The position numbers and the translations under genes are program-made. From positions 1-64,000 of the forward strand of contig JAPLJG010000003.1 of NCBI GenBank assembly GCA_026388735.1: a stretch of 64,000 bases of DNA, written 5' to 3'. A model generated the notes under the pieces. It searched no databases. It saw nothing but the letters and a program-made list of their open reading frames with translations, and had not been told where the DNA came from. Positions 1-9,334 of this stretch are shown piece after piece. Each line of letters begins with the position of its first letter. The first letter of the stretch is position 1. This DNA is from Deltaproteobacteria bacterium (lineage in GTDB: Bacteria > Desulfobacterota > Desulfobulbia > Desulfobulbales > Desulfurivibrionaceae).

Positions 1-162
1 ATGGGGGGTCTCGGCGACCGTTTCGGCAAGAAAGCCGTCCGCCAGCACCAACCGCAGCCTGTCCAGCTCGGCTGGAGCAAGAGGTGTGGTGCTTTCGATA
101 TTGAAACAGTATTCACGAATGCCATCAATGGCGCGGTACAACTGGCGGCCTGTCGTTCCCAT
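1..162 (-). CDS. 5' end of a CDS running off the left edge; possibly phosphoribosylformylglycinamidine synthase (PurL-like)
   Basis: Reverse-strand reading from ATG at 162: MGTTGRQLYRAIDGIREYCFNIESTTPLAPAELDRLRLVLADGFLAETVAETPH. The ending resembles the CFN(I/V)E...PL...E...L..LL.D.F start of large PurL proteins; family guess only. Confidence 0.4.
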   Translation of the reverse strand, partial: MGTTGRQLYRAIDGIREYCFNIESTTPLAPAELDRLRLVLADGFLAETVAETPH

Positions 163-415
163 GGTCTTATCCTAAAAATGTGTATGCACAAGTATCGGCA
201 AAAATAAGCAAGCCACCAACCTATCATTAAACCACACTTTTTTCCCCAGGAAATTGCATTCCCCCGACAAAAAGACCTTTTCCCGCAAATCTCCTTCTCC
301 TGCTTGACGAACCAGGCAAGGCACGGTACAAGAATTTCATGAAATCGACCGCCCCATCAACAGCACTGCCCGGCTCGACCCCAGCGGTGATCATCCTTCC
401 CCCCAGATTCCGCCC

Positions 416-1759
416 GTGAAACCTCATCGGATCATCTGGACCCTGACAGCCGTTCTCGCCCTCATCCTGGTGGGCATTTTGGGCTATATGGGGCTGGAAG
501 GCTTCACCTTTATCGAAGCCCTGTACATGTCGGTCATAACCCTGACCTCGGTTGGCTTCGGAGAGGTGCACCCGCTCTCCAATACCGGACGGCTTTTTAC
601 CGTGGGCTACATTGTCATGGGCTTTAGCGGCTTGGCCTTTGCCAGTCACGCCCTGGTCGGCTCAATCATGGAAACGGTCTGGACCGGAGGTAAGGAGAGA
701 AAAAAAATGAACAAGAAGATTGCCCAGCTCAAGTCACATTTCATCCTCTGCGGCTACGGGCGGGTGGGCGCGGCGGCGGCGGAACATTTCAAGGCCAACC
801 AGGTTGATTTCGTAATCATTGAACATTCGGTAGAACACTGCCAGCACATCGCGGAACAGGGCCATCTCCATATCCACGGCGACGCCACCCATGAAGAAAC
901 GCTGCGGGCGGCCGGGATCAAATCGGCCACCGGCCTGATCGCTCTGCTCAACAAAGACCCGGACAACCTCTTTATCGTCTTGTCCGCCCGCGAGCTCAAC
1001 CCCACCCTGCACATCATCTCCAGGGCAGAAGACCTTTCCTCGGAACACAAGATTCTCCGGGCAGGCGCCGACAACGTCATCTCCCCCTTTGCCTCGGCCG
1101 GGATGAGGATTGCCGAAGCCCTTCTCATCGCCACCGGCAGGCAGGCTGGCAAGGAATCCCTTACCAGCCAGTGGATTGAGGTGCAAAAAGGGTCGAGCAT
1201 GGCCGGGGCCACCATCGAAGAGGTTTCCCGGCAGATGGGCACCCGGATCTTCGGCTTGCGCCGGGCCAACCAGGACACCATCTTTCCTGGACCGGAACTC
1301 TCCCTGCGCCAAGGGGATCAGCTCCTGATTCTCCAGGATTTAGGCGAACCACAAACCGCCGGCGAGGCCATTGCCCCGCACAAGGTCGTGATCGTCGATG
1401 ACAACCCGGTTATCTTAAGACTTTACAGCCGGCTGCTGCAAAAGGCCGGGTTCATCCCCATTCCCGCGACCAACGGCCAGGAAGGCCTGGCCCTGATCCT
1501 CGCCGAGAAGCCAGCGGTGGCGGTGATCGATTACATCCTACCGCTGCTCTCCGGCATTGAGATCTGCAAGGAAATCCGCCGCCACCCGGATTGCGCCGAG
1601 GTCAAGCTCCTGCTGTTTACCGCAGACGAGCGGCCGGAGGTCCAGCAACAGGCCCTGGCTGCTGGCGCTGATCTGGTGATCCGCAAAGGCCCGGAATCTT
1701 CCGAGATCATCGAGGCAGTCCAGCAGGTCATCAGGAATCGCCCTGCCCCGGACGCCTGA
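416..1759 (+). CDS. Potassium channel with TrkA-N/TrkA-C (RCK) domains and a C-terminal response-regulator receiver domain
   Basis: GTG start. Two TM segments around the pore TLTSVGFGEVHPLS, RCK motif HFILCGYGRVG, TrkA-C segment, then REC (VVIVDDNPVILRLYSRLL...VAVIDYILPLLSGIEICKEIR...LLFTADE). Confidence 0.85.
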   Translation: MKPHRIIWTLTAVLALILVGILGYMGLEGFTFIEALYMSVITLTSVGFGEVHPLSNTGRLFTVGYIVMGFSGLAFASHALVGSIMETVWTGGKERKKMNKKIAQLKSHFILCGYGRVGAAAAEHFKANQVDFVIIEHSVEHCQHIAEQGHLHIHGDATHEETLRAAGIKSATGLIALLNKDPDNLFIVLSARELNPTLHIISRAEDLSSEHKILRAGADNVISPFASAGMRIAEALLIATGRQAGKESLTSQWIEVQKGSSMAGATIEEVSRQMGTRIFGLRRANQDTIFPGPELSLRQGDQLLILQDLGEPQTAGEAIAPHKVVIVDDNPVILRLYSRLLQKAGFIPIPATNGQEGLALILAEKPAVAVIDYILPLLSGIEICKEIRRHPDCAEVKLLLFTADERPEVQQQALAAGADLVIRKGPESSEIIEAVQQVIRNRPAPDA

Positions 1760-1836
1760 AATGCGCCCTCCCCTCCCACTCTCGCTTCACTGCCTTTTGC
1801 CTTTTTCATCCCTGCCGCATCGGGTATGATACGGGC

Positions 1837-2844
1837 ATGAAACAGCCCCAGGAAAACGTGCCCCTTTCTTTTGCCGGGATCATCGGTCAGGACAAGGCTA
1901 AAAAACTGCTGCACCGCGCCGTGGAACAAGATCGGCTGGCCCATGCCTTGCTCTTCAAAGGCCCCATGGGGGTCGGCAAAAAGACCTTGGCCAAAACCTT
2001 TGCCGCCGCCCTCAACGGCCAAAGGCCACAGGGCCACGAACCCTGCGGCCAGTGCCCATCCTGTCGCAAGTTTCGTTCCGGCAGCCACCCGGACTTTATC
2101 ATAATCGAGCCGGAGGGTGCGGCCATCAAGATCAATCAGGTGCGCGAACTCAAAAAAACCCTGGCCTTTCCTCCCTTTGAGGCCAAAATCCGGGTGGCAC
2201 TGCTCTGCGATATCCACACCATGCGGCGGGAGGCGGCCAACAGCCTGCTCAAAACCCTGGAAGAACCACCCAGCCAGACCATGCTCATCCTCACCGCCGA
2301 CGAGGCGGGCGGTATTCTGCCCACCATCCTCTCCCGCTGCCAGACCGTACCTTTTTTTCCACTCCCCCAGGCAGAGGTCGCAAAAATCCTGGCGCAGGAA
2401 GCAGGCATAGAGCTGGAGAGCGCTGCCACCCTGGCAGCCATGGCCGAAGGCAGCCTGGGCCGTGCCAGACTCATCCTGGCCAAGGATCTGCTGGGCCTAC
2501 GCCAGCAAATTGTCGACCATTTGCTGCGGCTTGAGCCAAACACCCCGACAGCGATTCAGGCCTTGGGCGAACTTGCCGAATCAGCGGCCAAGCTCAAGGA
2601 GGATTTAGGCGAACTCCTGGAACTGCTCACCACCTGGCTCCACGACCTTCTCCTCTTCGGCCATGGTGCAGCAGGTTCGATCATCAACCTTGATCTAATC
2701 CCCACCTTCCCCGCAGCCTGCCGCCGCTGGTCCAGTGGCCAGCTCTCCGAGAAGTTGCGGCTGATGGACACGGCCCGGAAACAACTGGCCCGCAACTGCA
2801 ACCCCACTGCGGTGTGCGAAGTACTTTTCTTTGGTTTGCTTTAA
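1837..2844 (+). CDS. holB: DNA polymerase III subunit delta'
   Basis: FAGIIGQDKAKKLLHRAVEQDRLAHALLFKGPMGVGKKTLAKTFA, Zn-binding CGQCPSCRKF, LLKTLEEPPSQTMLILTAD. Confidence 0.9.
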   Translation: MKQPQENVPLSFAGIIGQDKAKKLLHRAVEQDRLAHALLFKGPMGVGKKTLAKTFAAALNGQRPQGHEPCGQCPSCRKFRSGSHPDFIIIEPEGAAIKINQVRELKKTLAFPPFEAKIRVALLCDIHTMRREAANSLLKTLEEPPSQTMLILTADEAGGILPTILSRCQTVPFFPLPQAEVAKILAQEAGIELESAATLAAMAEGSLGRARLILAKDLLGLRQQIVDHLLRLEPNTPTAIQALGELAESAAKLKEDLGELLELLTTWLHDLLLFGHGAAGSIINLDLIPTFPAACRRWSSGQLSEKLRLMDTARKQLARNCNPTAVCEVLFFGLL

Positions 2845-2860
2845 TGGTATGATCGCCTTT

Positions 2861-2996
2861 TGTAAGTGTTCCGCAGCACCACATCTGCTTCGCCGCTACG
2901 CTGCTGTCATCGGCCTGTTCATGTGCAACAGCACACTTCGCAGACCTCTTTCGCGCAGATATGGCAGCAGCAAAGCGGCGCTTCGAACCACTTACA
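2861..2996. repeat. About 136-bp imperfect palindromic intergenic element
   Basis: Ends TGTAAGTGTTCCGCAGCACC and the inverted TGTAAGTGGTTCGAAGCGCC (16/20 match), with further internal self-complementarity (CGCCGCTACGCTGCTGTCAT / CGCCGCTTTGCTGCTGCCAT). Confidence 0.5.
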
Positions 2997-3051
2997 TTCC
3001 ATGAATATTTCTATACTATTTTTCAGCCAACTGGCTGTTTGAGCGCGACAC

Positions 3052-4027
3052 ATGAACGAAACGCTAGAAACACCTCCTGAAGAGCTGGTGCACGAAGACC
3101 AGCAACACCATTCAGTTTCGGCCAGGGGACCAGTTTTTCTCCGCCGTCTCCCGCATCCAGAACCTCAAGGTCAATGAACTGGTCATGGCCCAGACCGAAC
3201 ACGGCATTGAACCGGCCACGGTCCATACCCGGACCCTGCCTTGCCCTGGAAAAACCACGCCGGAAGGATTGGGCAGTCATCTGATCGTCCGCCGTGGAAC
3301 CCGGGACGAAACAGAAAAATTCGCCCGCCTCCTGGAGCGCGAAAAGGAGGCCTTTGCCGTCTGCACCCGCTTCATCGGCACCCATGGCTTGCCCATGAAG
3401 CTCATCAAGGTGGAGCGTTTTTTAAACGGCAGCAAGATCATCTTCTATTTCACCGCCGACACCAGGGTTGATTTTCGCGAACTGGTCAAGGATCTGGTCC
3501 AGGAATTCCGCACCAGGGTTGAAATCCGCCAGGTCGGGGTCCGTCACGAAACCAAGATGATCGGTGGCCTGGGCTGCTGCGGTCGGGAGCTCTGCTGTTC
3601 GTCGTATCTCAAAAACTTTGCCCCGGTTTCCATAAAGATGGCCAAGGAGCAGGGTCTGCCGCTCAATCCGGCCAAGATCTCCGGGATCTGCAACCGGCTG
3701 CTCTGCTGCCTCACCTACGAGTACGACACCTACCACGCCATCAGAAAAACGATGCCCAAACCGGGCAAGGCCATCACTGTGGGGGAGAAAAATTACAAGA
3801 TTATCAAGGTCAACCCCCTGGAGGAAACCCTTGAGGTCGCCTGGGTGGATGGCCATGAAAGAAATATCATGCTCACCAAGGACGAATGGAGCCAGGCCAG
3901 AGCGACGCAACCCGTCCAAGGCCAGGCCGCCCCGCCCCCGCCCCAGGCCCAAGCCCCTGAGGCGGATGCCCCACCCAGAAGAAAAAGACCCAAACATCAC
4001 AAAGCCCCCGAAGGGTCTGGCCAATGA
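3052..4027 (+). CDS. PSP1 domain protein (RicT/YaaT-like); apparent frameshift near 3107-3115, intact C-terminal ORF from 3185
   Basis: Conserved CCGRELCCSSYLKNF, VSIKMAKEQGLPLNPAKISGICNRLLCCLTYEY. Upstream ATG 3052 ORF (MNETLETPPEELVHEDQQ) is in frame 1; the PSP1 frame (IQFRPGDQFFSAVSRIQNLKVNELVMAQTEHG) is frame 2. Confidence 0.8.
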
Positions 4028-5961
4028 CCGCGTATTACCTCACCACCCCGATTTTTTACGTCAACGCCCAACCCCATCTGGGCCACGCCTATTCCACCGT
4101 GGTGGCCGATGCCGTCTGCCGGTATCAGCGGCTGCTGGGCAAGGATGTCCGCTTCCAGACCGGCACCGACGAACACGGCGACAAGATCGTCCATGCCGCC
4201 GAAGACGCTGAGGTTTCCGTCAAGGAGTACGTGGACAAGATCAGCGCCATGTTCAAGGCGGCCTGGCCGCCGCTTGCCATCGTGCCGGACACCTTTGTCC
4301 GCACCACCGACCCGGCCCACATGGCAGTGGTGCAGGGAATTCTTCAGCAAGTGTACGACCAAGGAGACATCTATTTCAGCGAGTACACCGGCCTCTACTG
4401 CAAGGGCTGCGAGCAGTTCCTCACCGAAAAAGAGCTGAAGGACGGCAAGTGCCCGGACCATCTCACCGAACCAGCCCAGATCAGCGAGCAGAATTATTTT
4501 TTCCGGATGAGCAAGTACCAGGAGTGGCTCATCGACCACATCAGCAAACACCCGGAATTCATCACCCCGGAGCGCTACCGCAACGAAGTGCTCTCCTTTC
4601 TTAAGGAACCCCTGGAGGATCTCTGCATCTCCCGGCCCACCACCCGACTCACCTGGGGCATTCCGCTGCCGTTTGACAACCGCTTTGTCACCTATGTCTG
4701 GTTCGACGCCCTGATCAACTACCTTTCCGGCCTCGACTATCCAGCAGGCCCGGATTTTGCCCGATACTGGCCCGTGGCCGAGCATGTCATCGCCAAGGAC
4801 ATCCTCAAACCCCACGCCATCTACTGGCCCACCATGCTGAAAGCCATGGGGCTTGAGCCCTACCAGCGGCTGCATGTCCACGGCTACTGGAACATGAACG
4901 AGACCAAGATGTCCAAGAGCCTCGGGAACGTGGTGCGGCCCGGCGAGCTGGTGGCGGAATTCGGCGCGGACTCGGTGCGCTACTTCCTGCTCCGCGAGAT
5001 GTCCTTTGGCTTGGACGCCGGATTTTCCAAAGAAGCCCTGATGGCCCGGCACAACTCCGACCTGACCAACGACCTGGGCAACCTGTTTTCCCGCTCGCTG
5101 ACCATGGTGAAGAACTTCGCGGCAAGCGTGGTGCCGCAGCCGGGCGTGCCCTCAGCCCAGGACCAAGAACTCGCCGAAGCCACCCTGGCCATGCTGGGCC
5201 AGTACCGCGAGCACCTGGATAATTTCGCCTTCCACCGGGCCCTGGCTGCGGTGTGGGAGGTGATCAGCCGGGCCAACAAATACATCGTCAGCACCCAGCC
5301 CTGGGAGCTGGCCAAGGACCCACAACAGGCCACCCAGCTCGGCACGGTGCTGTATACCCTGCTGGAGACGCTGAGACTCATCACCCTGACCCTGCATCCC
5401 ATCATGCCGGAAACCGCGGCCAAGATGGCCGAGGCCTTGGGCGCGGCAGGCGAGACCAGCCTCAACGACTGTGGGGTCGGGGGTCGACTCGTACCGGGCA
5501 GGGCCATCACCCCTGGGGCGCAGCTTTTCCCCCGGCTGCAACAAGAAACAAAAGACAAACCACAACCGCCCAAAAACAAAACCATGAAAGAACCAGCCAG
5601 CGAAAACACCCCCAGCCCGGAGCCCGCAGCGGAGGCCGAGGGCCTTATCAGCTTTGACGCCTTCCAGAACCTGGAACTACGGGTGGCGGAGATCGTCGCC
5701 GCCGAAAAGATCGCCAAATCCGACCGCCTCCTCAAGCTGACGGTCAAGGCCCCGGAAGAACGCACCATAGTGGCGGGCATTGCCCAGCATTACCAGCCGG
5801 AAGAGCTGGTGGGCCGCCAGGTGATCATTGTCGCCAACCTCAAACCCGCCAAATTGATGGGCGTGGCCTCCCACGGCATGGTCCTGGCCGCCAAGGACGG
5901 GGACCGCCTTGTGCTTTCCGCAGTTTCCGGCCCGGTGGCCAACGGCAGCAGGGTGGCATGA
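4024..5961 (+). CDS. metG: Methionyl-tRNA synthetase with C-terminal tRNA-binding domain
   Basis: TTPIFYVNAQPHLGHAYSTVVADA, Zn-knuckle CKGCEQF, KMSKSLGN, C-terminal LRVAEIVAAEKIAKSDRLLKLTV (Trbp111-like). Confidence 0.97.
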   Translation: MTAYYLTTPIFYVNAQPHLGHAYSTVVADAVCRYQRLLGKDVRFQTGTDEHGDKIVHAAEDAEVSVKEYVDKISAMFKAAWPPLAIVPDTFVRTTDPAHMAVVQGILQQVYDQGDIYFSEYTGLYCKGCEQFLTEKELKDGKCPDHLTEPAQISEQNYFFRMSKYQEWLIDHISKHPEFITPERYRNEVLSFLKEPLEDLCISRPTTRLTWGIPLPFDNRFVTYVWFDALINYLSGLDYPAGPDFARYWPVAEHVIAKDILKPHAIYWPTMLKAMGLEPYQRLHVHGYWNMNETKMSKSLGNVVRPGELVAEFGADSVRYFLLREMSFGLDAGFSKEALMARHNSDLTNDLGNLFSRSLTMVKNFAASVVPQPGVPSAQDQELAEATLAMLGQYREHLDNFAFHRALAAVWEVISRANKYIVSTQPWELAKDPQQATQLGTVLYTLLETLRLITLTLHPIMPETAAKMAEALGAAGETSLNDCGVGGRLVPGRAITPGAQLFPRLQQETKDKPQPPKNKTMKEPASENTPSPEPAAEAEGLISFDAFQNLELRVAEIVAAEKIAKSDRLLKLTVKAPEERTIVAGIAQHYQPEELVGRQVIIVANLKPAKLMGVASHGMVLAAKDGDRLVLSAVSGPVANGSRVA

Positions 5962-6731
5962 GCAGGAAGACCCCCTCGGATACTGCCCTGCTCTATCGCA
6001 GCCTGGAAGAACAGGCCAGCCAACACCCGGTCCGCGCCATCAGGCTAACCGGCAAAGGGCCTGAGCCTCTGGGGTTGCTGCTGGTCGATGCTGGCGTTTC
6101 CGCTTCGGAGCTGGCTCCAATCCTGGCCGGACTGCGTTTTACCGACCAAACCCGTCCGACACCGGTCGGCCAGACAGAGGGGAAATTGCCGGACCTCGCC
6201 TGGCTCCGTCAGCAGCTGGCAATGGAGCTTACCCAGGTCCAGCAGAGCAAATTGCCCTGCGCCCTTCTCCTGATCACGCTGTCCGGACAAGATACCGGGG
6301 CCAAGACCCTGACCGAACAGGCGGCCGCAGCCCTTACACACTGCCTGCACCCGGTGGATCTGCTCTCCGGCTATCACAAAAACGGCCTGGCCCTGATCAT
6401 GCCGGGCGCCGCTGTGGGCAAGGCGAGAAAACGGGCGGAGGAGATCCGGACCACCCTGCGCAACACCGCTTTCACCAAGGGGACCACCGGTGTTACCCCC
6501 AGCCTGGCCCTGGGAATCGCCGTCTGCCATGCCTACGAGACAATCCCGGCGGACCAACTTCTGGCTCTGGCCGAAGCCGAGTTGACCCGCGCCGCCAAGA
6601 TGGGCAACGACGCCATCTGCCAAAGCGCCGCCGTCCGCTCCGAGGATTCCTGTCAGGTGACGGTGGAGGAACGCGCCCAACTGTGGATGCAACCCCGAAA
6701 GGCCGCACGGGCAGCGGGGATGGCGGCGTAA
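5958..6731 (+). CDS. Degenerate GGDEF-fold protein (no GGDEF signature)
   Basis: C-terminal part follows the GGDEF fold (LLITLSG...LHPVDLLSGYHKNGLALIMPGAAVGKARKRAEEIRTTL...PSLALGIAV...ADQLLALAEAELTRAAKMGNDAI), but the active-site loop reads YHKNG. Confidence 0.55.
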   Translation: MSRKTPSDTALLYRSLEEQASQHPVRAIRLTGKGPEPLGLLLVDAGVSASELAPILAGLRFTDQTRPTPVGQTEGKLPDLAWLRQQLAMELTQVQQSKLPCALLLITLSGQDTGAKTLTEQAAAALTHCLHPVDLLSGYHKNGLALIMPGAAVGKARKRAEEIRTTLRNTAFTKGTTGVTPSLALGIAVCHAYETIPADQLLALAEAELTRAAKMGNDAICQSAAVRSEDSCQVTVEERAQLWMQPRKAARAAGMAA

Positions 6732-6806
6732 TTTGTTATCTATTTTAACGGACATCCCTTTGAGGTGTCCGTCACACTTACAGCTTTTTGCAGAGGAAAA
6801 TCGTCC

Positions 6807-7565
6807 ATGACCGCGAAAACCAAGCGCTCTCCGAAAATCATCTGTATCAGCAGCGGCAAAGGCGGGGTCGGCAAGACCTCCTTTTCGGTGAACGTGGCCA
6901 CCGCCCTTTCCCAAAAAGGCAAAACCGTCCTGCTCATCGACGGCGACCTGGGGTTGGCCAACGTCGATGTGGTGCTGGGGCTTAATGTCCGCCACACCAT
7001 CCGGGAAACCATCGAAGAGGGGCGCGACCTGTCAAGCTCCCTGGTGGAGATCAACCCGAGGTTTCATGTCCTGCCGGCCAGTTCGGGCGTGCCGGAAATG
7101 GCCAACCTCTCGTACGAGGAGCAAGCCCTGCTCACCTCCAGCCTGGAAGAGATCATCGATCGCTTCGATTTTGTCCTCATCGACACTGCAGCGGGAATCG
7201 GCGATTCGGTGCTCTGGTTCAACACCTGGAGCCAGGTAAACATCGTCATCCTGACCCCGGACCCGACCTCGCTCACCGACGCCTACGCCCTGATCAAGGT
7301 GCTCCATACCCGCCACGACAGAAAGCACTTTCACCTGCTGATAAACAGTGTACAATCCAAAAAAGAAGGCCAGGATGTCTTCGCCAATATGAGCATGGTG
7401 CTGGAACGGTTCTTGAAGATCACCCCCCTGACCCTGGGTGCCATGCCCCAGGATAAAAGCGTCTCCATGGCCATCCGCCAACAGAGGCCATTTTTGTTGG
7501 GCGCACCGGAGAGTAAGGCCAGCCTGGAGATTGTCGCCGTGGCGGAGCGCATCATTAACCTGTAA
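6807..7565 (+). CDS. MinD/FlhG-like P-loop ATPase
   Basis: ICISSGKGGVGKTSFSVNVATALSQKGKTVLLIDGDLGLANVDVVLGL; FDFVLIDTAAGIGDSVLWF. Confidence 0.85.
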   Translation: MTAKTKRSPKIICISSGKGGVGKTSFSVNVATALSQKGKTVLLIDGDLGLANVDVVLGLNVRHTIRETIEEGRDLSSSLVEINPRFHVLPASSGVPEMANLSYEEQALLTSSLEEIIDRFDFVLIDTAAGIGDSVLWFNTWSQVNIVILTPDPTSLTDAYALIKVLHTRHDRKHFHLLINSVQSKKEGQDVFANMSMVLERFLKITPLTLGAMPQDKSVSMAIRQQRPFLLGAPESKASLEIVAVAERIINL

Positions 7566-7637
7566 CCTGACCGGGATTTTTGTTGAGCAACGCAATCCCC
7601 GGTTACATATTTTTTTGTTCACCAAAAGAGGACTGTT

Positions 7638-7916
7638 ATGTTTGTCATCGGTAATTTTTTAGGCGCCCTGGCCACCCCCTACATGTGGGTCATCATTGGC
7701 CGCGCCATCATTTCCTGGGTAAACGCCGACCCCTACAACCCCATCGTCCGTTTTCTCTACGAGATCACCGAACCGGCACTCTCCCGAATCCGCCGGGTGG
7801 TGCCAATTTTTGGCGGCGGGCTCGATCTTTCCCCCATGATTCTTATTCTCGCCCTGATTTTTTTACGGAGCTTTCTGGTCCCCACCTTGCAGCACCTGGC
7901 GGGAACCCTGGGATAA
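7638..7916 (+). CDS. YggT family membrane protein
   Basis: WVIIGRAIISWVNADPYNPIVRFLYEITEPALSRIRRVVPIFGGGLDLSPMILILALIFLR. Confidence 0.9.
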   Translation: MFVIGNFLGALATPYMWVIIGRAIISWVNADPYNPIVRFLYEITEPALSRIRRVVPIFGGGLDLSPMILILALIFLRSFLVPTLQHLAGTLG

Positions 7917-7985
7917 CCGGACCTATGGCTTTTTCCCCTTTTCACGAGCCCATCCGTTTTTGAAGCACCCACAAGGAGTCGAGGC

Positions 7986-8897
7986 ATGATCCTCTCAGCG
8001 CAAGACATCCAGTCCCAGCAGTTCCATGTCCGTTTTCGCGGTTTTGATGTCGAAGAGGTGGACGATTTTTTAGAAAAAATCTCCGCAGCGTACCAGACGG
8101 TTTTCGAAGAAAACCAGAAGCTCAAAGGCCGCCTGGAAACCATGGAAAAGGATCTGGCCACCTACCAAAACCAACAGAAATCCTTCCAGAGCGCCATCAT
8201 CGCGGCCCAGAATGTCTCCGACGGAATGAAGGAAAAAAGCAGGGAAGAGGCGGAAGCCATCGTGGCCGAAGCCGAGGAAGAAGCGCGCCTGCGCAGGGAA
8301 GAAGCCGATCAGGAGATCGCCGAGCTGAAAGGAAAAATCGGGGACCTGAAATCGCTCAGGGAACAGGCCAGGGATGAGCTACGCCAACAGCTGAAATCCT
8401 ACCTGCACATGCTGGACACAGAACCCGCCGACAATAGGCGGGCGGCTGAGCATTTCAGCTCCTCAACCCGCCAGCAGGAACCCCAGCGCAGCAGAATCTT
8501 TGGCGGCACTCCCAGAGCCCAGGCCACAGCCGAGCCGGAAGCCAGCAGGCAGCCCCGGAGCAACAATTTGGCGGCCTCCGAGGAAGCAGACCTTACAGAC
8601 CTCTACGTCAAGATCGACATTCCGGACAGCGGATTAGGACGCATGGCCGCAGAAGCGGACGACGATTTTTCGGCCCAGGACATTGCCCTGCCGTCATCAC
8701 TTGCCGCCAGAAAAGACATGCTGATCATGGATGAAGACGAGGACGCAGACCCCATCCTCCCCGATCTTGAAGGCGACATGTCCTTCAGCCTTGAAGACCC
8801 CCTAGAGACCCACGAACCGTCGGTTTCTTTCGCCGGAAACCTCGCGGACGCCAAGAAAAGAACGGGCCGTTTCAATCCCGATGAATCGCCCCTGTGA
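7986..8897 (+). CDS. DivIVA domain-containing coiled-coil protein
   Basis: ILSAQDIQSQQFHVRFRGFDVEEVDDFLEKISAAYQTVFEENQKLKGRLE (DivIVA N-terminus) followed by coiled coil. Confidence 0.85.
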   Translation: MILSAQDIQSQQFHVRFRGFDVEEVDDFLEKISAAYQTVFEENQKLKGRLETMEKDLATYQNQQKSFQSAIIAAQNVSDGMKEKSREEAEAIVAEAEEEARLRREEADQEIAELKGKIGDLKSLREQARDELRQQLKSYLHMLDTEPADNRRAAEHFSSSTRQQEPQRSRIFGGTPRAQATAEPEASRQPRSNNLAASEEADLTDLYVKIDIPDSGLGRMAAEADDDFSAQDIALPSSLAARKDMLIMDEDEDADPILPDLEGDMSFSLEDPLETHEPSVSFAGNLADAKKRTGRFNPDESPL

Positions 8898-9231
8898 CAT
8901 GATCTGTCTGCGGAAACAGGCTGACGGCACCTCGGTCAGCTTGTCCATCCATGTGCAGCCCAAAGCATCCCGCACCCGCATCGTCGGTCTCCACGGCGAT
9001 GCGGTCAAAATCGGCATCACCTCTCCGCCGGTGGATGGCAAGGCAAACGCGGCGGTCATCCAGTTCATCGCCAAGCTCTTCAAGATTCCACGGGCAGCCG
9101 TGACCCTTGCCAGCGGCGAAGCCAGCCGCGACAAACGCCTTATTCTCGCAGGCATCTCCATGGCCCAGGCCGAGGCGATACTGCAATCCCTCCTTACCCC
9201 CGAGGCTTTTTCCGGGCCGCCTGCCGACTGA
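8881..9231 (+). CDS. DUF167/YggU family protein
   Basis: LSIHVQPKASRTRIVGLHGDAVKIGITSPPVDGKANAAVIQFIAKLFKIPRAAVTLASGEASRDKRLIL. Confidence 0.88.
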   Translation: MNRPCDMICLRKQADGTSVSLSIHVQPKASRTRIVGLHGDAVKIGITSPPVDGKANAAVIQFIAKLFKIPRAAVTLASGEASRDKRLILAGISMAQAEAILQSLLTPEAFSGPPAD

Positions 9232-9334
9232 GCCTCTTTTTTTCTCCACTTGAGATTTGTGGCCCATCTGGGCTACAGTGGGATATCCTAAGCACCTAAC
9301 GTTCTTGACCCCAAGCTTGTGCAGCGCGCAGACT

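Noticed and set aside
6748-6772. Hairpin ACGGACA...TGTCCGT upstream of the MinD-like gene
   Set aside because: Short 7-bp stem with an 11-nt loop and no T-run; too weak to call an attenuator or terminator.
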